Shown: positions 59,703 through 64,000 of the stretch, piece after piece
How positions within the stretch are numbered: the stretch's first letter is position 1
Layout of the letters: each line of letters opens with the position of its first letter
From: Bordetella parapertussis
GTDB taxonomy: Bacteria; Pseudomonadota; Gammaproteobacteria; Burkholderiales; Burkholderiaceae_B
Assembly: GCA_945903445.1 (NCBI GenBank)
Contig: CAMDNZ010000006.1
Coordinates: 37,327 to 101,326 of the forward strand
DNA length: 64,000 bases
Reading direction: 5' to 3'
The notes under the pieces: generated by a model
The model's database searches: none
What the model was told of the DNA's origin: nothing
The model's input: the letters and a program-made list of their open reading frames with translations, nothing else
Made by a program: the position numbers and the translations under genes

Positions 59703-59720
59703 TTTCGTTTATAGACGAAA
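59703..59720. promoter_or_regulatory. palindromic operator in front of the toxin-antitoxin pair
   Basis: TTTCGT TTATAG ACGAAA: a 6-bp inverted repeat with a 6-base spacer, directly adjacent to the toxin ATG. It contains TATAAA on the minus strand as a possible -10. HigA-type antitoxins bind such palindromes to repress their own operon. Confidence 0.5.
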
Positions 59721-59850
59721 TAAGTCAAGAGAAATTGGATGCACCGCGTTCAGGTGCTGCCCCCCTGTGGGGAACTATCGAGGTTCGAGCGGGGATATAC
59801 CGGTGAGGAGAGACATCTGCATCACAGCGGGCAAGGCGCAGTTCAGACGT

Positions 59851-59886
59851 AAAAAACCCCGGAAAGCTTTCGCCTCCCGGGGTTTT
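59851..59886 (-). terminator. intrinsic terminator of groESL
   Basis: AAAACCCCGG (59853-59862) pairs with CCGGGGTTTT (59877-59886) around a 14-base loop. On the minus strand it is followed by a T-run and stands 26 bases after the groEL stop. The symmetric A and T flanks make it bidirectional. Confidence 0.9.
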
Positions 59887-59911
59887 GACGGGCTTGTTCG
59901 ACTGCGGACGA

Positions 59912-61552
59912 TTAGAAGTCCATGCCGCCCATGCCACCCATACCGCCCGGCATGGCCGGTGCAGCGGGCTTGTCTTCGGCCAGCTCGACAACAGCGGCTT
60001 CGGTCGTCAGCAACAGACTGGCAACGGAGGCTGCGTTTTGCAGAGCGGTGCGGGTCACTTTAGTGGGATCCAACACGCCTTGCTCGACCAGATCGCCGAA
60101 CTCGCCGGTGCGCGCGTTGTAGCCGAAGTTGCCGGTGCCTTGTGCAACCTTGTCGACGATCACGCTGGCTTCTTGGCCGGCGTTTTCAACGATGGTGCGC
60201 AGGGGGGCTTCGATGGCGCGCAGGATCAGCTTGATGCCGGCTTCCTGGTCCACGTTGTCGCCCTTGATCAGACGGACTGCGTCGCGAACACGGATCAACG
60301 CCACACCACCGCCAGGAACAATGCCTTCTTCCACTGCTGCGCGGGTAGCGTGCAGGGCGTCTTCGACACGTGCCTTCTTCTCTTTCATTTCGACTTCGGT
60401 GGCTGCACCGACGCGAATCACGGCAACGCCGCCGGCCAGCTTGGCCACGCGCTCTTGCAGCTTTTCACTGTCGTAGTCCGACGTCGCTTCTACGATCTGA
60501 GCACGGATCTGCTTGACACGTGCTTCGATGTCGGCGCTGACGCCAGCACCGTCGATGATCGTCGTGTTTTCTTTGCCCACTTCGATGCGCTTGGCTTGGC
60601 CCAGGTCGTCCAGGGTCGCTTTTTCGAGCGACAGGCCGACTTCTTCCGAAATCACCGTACCACCGGTCAGGATGGCGATGTCTTCCAACATGGCTTTGCG
60701 ACGGTCGCCGAAGCCCGGTGCCTTGACGGCGGTGGTCTTCAGGATGCCACGGATGTTGTTGACCACCAGGGTCGCCAGGGCTTCGCCTTCGACGTCTTCG
60801 GCGATGATCAAGAGCGGACGGCTCGACTTGGCGACTTGCTCCAGCACGGGCAGCAGGTCGCGGATGTTGCTGATCTTCTTGTCGAAGATCAGGACGAATG
60901 GATCGTCCAGCGCAGCAATTTGTTTGTCGGGGTTGTTGATGAAGTAGGGCGACAGGTAGCCGCGGTCAAATTGCATACCTTCGACCACGTCCAGCTCGTC
61001 GTCCAGCGATTTGCCGTCTTCGACGGTGATGACGCCTTCCTTGCCGACCTTGTCCATTGCGTCGGCAATGATCTGGCCGATTTTTTCGTCGCTATTGGCC
61101 GAGATCGAACCGACTTGAGCGATAGCTTTGCTGGTGGTGCAAGGCTTCGACAGAACTTTCAGTTCGGCGACAGCAGCCGCAACTGCCTTGTCGATACCGC
61201 GCTTCAGTTCGATCGGGTTCAGACCGGCGGCAACGTACTTCAGGCCTTCTTGCACGATGGCTTGGGCCAGCACGGTTGCGGTGGTGGTGCCGTCACCGGC
61301 GTTGTCCGAAGTCTTGGAAGCGACTTCCTTGACCAGTTGGGCGCCCAGGTTTTCGAACTTGTCTTTCAGCTCGATTTCTTTGGCAACGGACACACCGTCT
61401 TTGGTCACGGTGGGGGCGCCGAACGAGCGCTCCAGCACGACATTGCGGCCACGGGGGCCCAGAGTGGTTTTGACAGCGTTGGCGAGGATGTTCACGCCGC
61501 GGACGATGCGCGAGCGTGCGTCGTCACCGAAATAGACTTGCTTGGCAGCCAT
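59912..61552 (-). CDS. groEL: chaperonin GroEL
   Basis: 546 residues. The 60-kDa chaperonin ring subunit. AVKTTLGPRGRNVVLERSFGAP, KDGVSVAKEIEL, the ATP-site NAGDGTTTATVLAQAIV, EDVEGEALATLVVN, KAPGFGDRRKAMLEDIAILTGG and the flexible C-terminal GGMGGMGGMDF tail are diagnostic. It follows groES by 33 bases and shares the CIRCE-controlled promoter. The long open frame antisense to it results from codon bias and is not a gene. Confidence 0.98.
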   Translation of the reverse strand: MAAKQVYFGDDARSRIVRGVNILANAVKTTLGPRGRNVVLERSFGAPTVTKDGVSVAKEIELKDKFENLGAQLVKEVASKTSDNAGDGTTTATVLAQAIVQEGLKYVAAGLNPIELKRGIDKAVAAAVAELKVLSKPCTTSKAIAQVGSISANSDEKIGQIIADAMDKVGKEGVITVEDGKSLDDELDVVEGMQFDRGYLSPYFINNPDKQIAALDDPFVLIFDKKISNIRDLLPVLEQVAKSSRPLLIIAEDVEGEALATLVVNNIRGILKTTAVKAPGFGDRRKAMLEDIAILTGGTVISEEVGLSLEKATLDDLGQAKRIEVGKENTTIIDGAGVSADIEARVKQIRAQIVEATSDYDSEKLQERVAKLAGGVAVIRVGAATEVEMKEKKARVEDALHATRAAVEEGIVPGGGVALIRVRDAVRLIKGDNVDQEAGIKLILRAIEAPLRTIVENAGQEASVIVDKVAQGTGNFGYNARTGEFGDLVEQGVLDPTKVTRTALQNAASVASLLLTTEAAVVELAEDKPAAPAMPGGMGGMGGMDF

Positions 61553-61585
61553 GTTATGGAGTTCCTTGTAGGTCTGGGAGTCGGA

Positions 61586-61870
61586 TTACGAGATCACGGC
61601 GAGGATTTCGTCCTCGCGGATGACGAGCAATTCTTCGCCATCGACCTTCACAGCCTGGCCGGCGTATTTGCCGAACAGTACTTTGTCGCCGGTCTTCAGA
61701 TCGACGGCTTGCAGTTTGCCATCAACGACTTTGCCGGGGCCGATGGCCACGACTTCGCCCTGATCGGGCTTTTCAGCCGCGCTTTCAGGGATGACGATGC
61801 CCGAGGCAGTTTTGCGCTCGTTGTCCAGGCGTTTGATGATCACACGATCATGCAAAGGACGCAGGGCCAT
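61586..61870 (-). CDS. groES: co-chaperonin GroES
   Basis: 94 residues. LRPLHDRVIIKRLDNERKT, the mobile loop SGIVIPESAAEKP (binds GroEL), GEVVAIGPGKV and KVLFGKYAGQAVKVDGEELLVI are the family's landmarks. GGAG precedes the ATG. First gene of the heat-shock operon. Confidence 0.98.
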   Translation of the reverse strand: MALRPLHDRVIIKRLDNERKTASGIVIPESAAEKPDQGEVVAIGPGKVVDGKLQAVDLKTGDKVLFGKYAGQAVKVDGEELLVIREDEILAVIS

Positions 61871-61925
61871 GAAGAACTCCTTTAATTGGTTTGACGGTCG
61901 GTCAGTTGTTCAATCCAGGTGCCGA

Positions 61926-61952
61926 TTGGCACTCTCTGGGGTGGAGTGCTAA
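61926..61952. promoter_or_regulatory. CIRCE operator (HrcA binding site)
   Basis: TTGGCACTC, nine bases, GAGTGCTAA. It matches the CIRCE consensus TTAGCACTC-N9-GAGTGCTAA at 17 of 18 arm positions. It lies 56 bases upstream of groES and begins within the promoter's -10 region, so the heat-shock repressor HrcA would block transcription. Confidence 0.93.
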
Positions 61953-61979
61953 TTATAGGGACGAAGGTCGGAGGTTCAA
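61952..61979 (-). promoter_or_regulatory. groESL promoter with overlapping sigma-70 and sigma-32 elements
   Basis: On the minus strand TTGAAC, 16 bases, TATAAT forms a sigma-70 promoter. Shifted by one or two bases, CTTGAA and CCCTATAAT with 14 bases between fit the heat-shock sigma-32 pattern. Together with CIRCE this implies dual control of groESL. Confidence 0.65.
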
Positions 61980-62019
61980 GGGGTTGTTACATATTCGGGT
62001 TTGAGCGTCGAAATTTTTT

Positions 62020-62046
62020 GAACCATTTGCCCGATCACGTCACTCA
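62020..62046 (+). promoter_or_regulatory. hrp-box-like element upstream of the type III chaperone
   Basis: GAACC, 16 bases, CACTCA. This resembles the GGAACC-N15/16-CCACNNA promoters read by HrpL-type ECF sigma factors; Bordetella uses an HrpL-like factor, BtrS, for its type III genes. It lies about 100 bases before the chaperone ATG. The match is partial. Confidence 0.25.
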
Positions 62047-62150
62047 TAACACATTGCCGCAACTCGAAAAAATGTTTGCTCTGATCACACTCAGAGGGGA
62101 TGTAGCGAGGCACTCTTCCTCGTCAAGCGATTATTATTGGGGTTAGCATC

Positions 62151-62600
62151 ATGACTTTTTCCGAATTGATGGTTCAACTCGGCATGGAAACGAAGCTGGA
62201 TTTAGCCGCTGCCACGCAGGCAGGAGGATGCACCATCCAGTTCGCCGAGAAGCTCGAGATCGTCTTCGAATCTGACGACGATACCGGCATACTCCAGATG
62301 TACATCGCCATCGCGCAGGCCCCGGCGTCCAACCGCGAGAATTTTTTCTCGGCGCTGCTGCAACTCCACCTGTTTGGCCTGGCCACCGATGGCGCTTTTT
62401 TCGGATTTGATCCTGCGCTCGACCGAGTGCTTTTCTTTAAAACGCTGCCGTTATCCTTGCTCGATCCCACCGGCGCGCTTGAACAGGTTGAATCTTTTGT
62501 TAATCAGGCCGAGCGTTGGCGGGATCGCCTAGTGGACGTCGTCGCCACGATGACTCCTGCCGCCGCATCGTCGGCCAACCTGCCCATCGCACGCGCCTGA
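62151..62600 (+). CDS. CesT/Tir-family type III secretion chaperone
   Basis: 149 residues, acidic, the size of class I secretion chaperones. The pattern MTFSELMVQLGMETKLDL, IQFAEKLEIVFESDDD, GILQMYIAIAQAP, FFSALLQLHLFGLATDGAFFGFDPALDRVLFF is the alpha-beta-beta-beta-alpha fold of the CesT family. Such chaperones bind the N-terminus of one effector encoded next door. The following gene is that candidate. No type III apparatus genes lie in the window, resembling the separate btcA-bteA locus of Bordetella. The stretch before it is A/T-richer than the neighbouring genes. Confidence 0.8.
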   Translation: MTFSELMVQLGMETKLDLAAATQAGGCTIQFAEKLEIVFESDDDTGILQMYIAIAQAPASNRENFFSALLQLHLFGLATDGAFFGFDPALDRVLFFKTLPLSLLDPTGALEQVESFVNQAERWRDRLVDVVATMTPAAASSANLPIARA

Positions 62601-62625
62601 AGCGCAGCGCTCCGGACAGCCCACC

Positions 62626-63852
62626 ATGGTTACCGTCGGTCAATCCATCAATATCGGGGTGTCCGCGCTGGCCTTCGCGGCGCTGAACAAGTCCGACAAC
62701 CTCAATCGCTTCGTTAATTGGATTAGTGGCGGCTCAGTCAACCGCGAGGCTCTGGCGCAGGGTATTTTGCGCAAGGCAGTCGAGCTGGGTACCGACTTCG
62801 CTGTACAGAATAAATCGATAGGCGAGCGCAGTGCAGTGTTGGTGCCCCTTGCGCGGGGAGCCCTTATCGACAACGACATGGCGCACATGAAAGCATCGGT
62901 GGCAGAACTTGCCAGCGAAATGCTGGGCGGCTATATGGATCGCGATGGCGAAGGCTTGAGCGGTGTGGGCAGGCAACTCATCGATGGTGCTGTTCGCGGC
63001 GCGACGTCCAAGATCGCCGAAACCGTCGTCGGCGACCACGCCACCGAAAAGATCGTGGCCACCATGGTGCACGAGCACGGCTGGGCGCCCCTGGACGCCT
63101 ACCTTGAAAAAATGCTTGGCAGCTCGTCGCTGAATAAATTCGTGGCGGGTCAGCTCAAGGGTATCGTCCAGCATGCCATGGTCGCCAATCCCGAATTTAA
63201 CATGAGCGACAATGCTGAGTATCGCCTGGCCGCCGGTGTAGCCGCCGCTTATCTGTCGGGAGAAAAAAATTACGACACGGCGCTGCGCGAGTACGCGCCC
63301 ACCATTACCGGCCTGATCGACACGGGCAAGAAAGTGGTGGAGGTTGTCAAACAAGGGCTCGATACCTTGCAGGACACGCTGGGCATCGAACCCCAAGCAC
63401 AGTTGGCCGACGCGGCGTTCGCCCATCAGTTGAGCAAGCCTTTGCCTTCACCTGTCATCGACGAGCACACTTCGCCCAGGGATATCGCCAAAACCTTGGT
63501 TTTGGAACGTCTAGCTGGCCAACAAGCACCGGAGAACATGCCGAAGAAAACGGTAGAAGATGAACTTGCGTCGAAGGCCGGTCAACTCGATCCCACGCAG
63601 CAGGAGCACCTCGAGCACGTGGCGGAACTCCTGTCGGCCGAGCAGATTGCGCCGCTGGGCGAGCGTGGAGGCATCGACGTGGCAGTCACGTGGGGCAATA
63701 CGCTGGATCGGGTGGAAGCCGCCAGCTACAAGGTGGCCACCATGCCGGAGTCGGCCCTCGAAGAAACCACCTCGAGGCTGCAAGGTGCCAGCAGCCGTGT
63801 CGTGGACGTAGGGGGGTATCGGGTGGGCGAGGCGTTTTCAGGGCAGATAAAA
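62626..63852 (+). pseudogene. putative type III effector truncated by an insertion sequence
   Basis: 409 native codons remain; the open frame continues for seven more codons into the inserted element (CISQNLI) and stops at 63876. Starts 25 bases after the chaperone gene. The N-terminal 130 residues are helical (SINIGVSALAFAALNKSDNL, NREALAQGILRKAVELG), compatible with a chaperone-binding and localisation domain. The rest is helical, without a known catalytic motif. The pairing with a CesT chaperone suggests a BteA-like effector; sequence identity to BteA could not be tested. The 3' part of the gene should lie beyond the element, outside the window. Confidence 0.6.
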
Positions 63853-64000
63853 TGTATTAGTCAAAACTTAATCTGACATTTTCGTTAACCTAGGGCAAGA
63901 GCCCTGAAAGGAAAAGTCAGAGATGAACATGGCCCAGAATCATAAGGTAATCCGAAACAAGATAGGGCTGCTGAAGCTAGCCGAGCAGCTGGACAATGTG
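63853..64000 (+). mobile_element. left end of an insertion sequence, probably IS481 family
   Basis: The element seems to begin at TGTATTAGTCAAAACTTAAT (63853 onward, continuing CTGACA). IS481-family ends start with TGT, and this A/T-rich end differs sharply from the coding sequence it interrupts. A transposase start lies 70 bases inside. The right end and the target-site duplication are beyond the window. Confidence 0.6.
63923..64000 (+). CDS. IS481-like transposase, N-terminal part
   Basis: 26 codons up to the window edge: MNMAQNHKVIRNKIGLLKLA and then EQLDNV. The pattern NK-GLL-LAEQLGNVS at the start of a helix-turn-helix is typical of a group of IS481-family transposases. A purine-rich AAAGGAAAAG stretch precedes the ATG; a second ATG two codons later is possible. 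Family assignment rests on the N-terminus only. Confidence 0.6.
   Translation, partial: MNMAQNHKVIRNKIGLLKLAEQLDNV

Noticed and set aside
59885..61885. Open frame of 666 codons antisense to groEL
   Set aside because: It mirrors the codon bias of groEL/groES, spans both genes and their gap, and has no family resemblance.
1..64000. CRISPR arrays, rRNA operons and replication origins
   Set aside because: No regularly spaced repeats, rRNA sequence or DnaA-box cluster was noticed.

Overview
The window looks like a chromosome segment of a betaproteobacterium of the order Burkholderiales, most plausibly an Alcaligenaceae member of the Bordetella/Achromobacter type. The reasons are the high-GC coding style, the gene order mutM - TPR protein - lolB - ispE - tRNA-Gln - prs - rplY - pth - ychF, the ribB/ribH/nusB/thiL/pgpA/cinA order, and an orphan type III secretion chaperone/effector pair next to groESL. 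The genus is an inference; no rRNA gene is present to confirm it.

Layout. Positions 1-3041: beta-alanine/omega-amino-acid catabolism (mmsA start, omega-transaminase) with a divergent MocR-type regulator and a palindromic operator between them, then a short relic of an M81 (MlrC-like) peptidase. 3294-5846: folA, thyA, an OsmC protein and coq7. 5847-6475: the only long stretch without protein genes; it holds a well-formed small RNA gene (promoter, three-way junction, hairpin loop with an anti-Shine-Dalgarno motif, intrinsic terminator). 6476-17868: a tightly overlapping surface-polysaccharide operon (lipid-carrier sugar-phosphate transferase, UDP-HexNAc dehydrogenase and epimerase, MurJ/Wzx-like flippase, four GT4-type glycosyltransferases and an asparagine-synthetase-like amidotransferase), followed on the other strand by pgi and a phosphomannomutase/phosphoglucomutase. 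20978-26457: a D-2-hydroxyacid dehydrogenase-like flavoprotein, a PhoP/OmpR-type two-component system and a membrane sulfatase-fold transferase preceded by three 11-bp-spaced response-regulator boxes.

26445-35327 is a housekeeping block (DNA repair, outer-membrane lipoprotein insertion, isoprenoid, PRPP, translation factors). 35328-39100 is a small accessory patch with three single-gene units separated by inverted repeats: a YhcG-type PDDEXK nuclease, a GAF histidine kinase and a Fic protein with a possible leaderless transcript. 39201-47406 contains panB, an AsmA protein, a MOSC-N-only protein, a BenE transporter, ferredoxin, coaD, rsmD and ftsY. 47472-50927: a CYTH-CHAD protein and glpD on the minus strand. 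51090-55385: the riboflavin/thiamine/phospholipid block ribB(A)-ribH-nusB-thiL-pgpA-cinA.

55532-59886 on the minus strand: pyrF, a type II NADH dehydrogenase, dgkA, a BrkB/YihY membrane protein and a decayed HigBA-type toxin-antitoxin pair whose toxin has lost its core. 59912-61952: groES-groEL under a CIRCE operator. 62151-64000: a CesT-type chaperone and a probable type III effector cut short by an insertion sequence that runs off the right edge.
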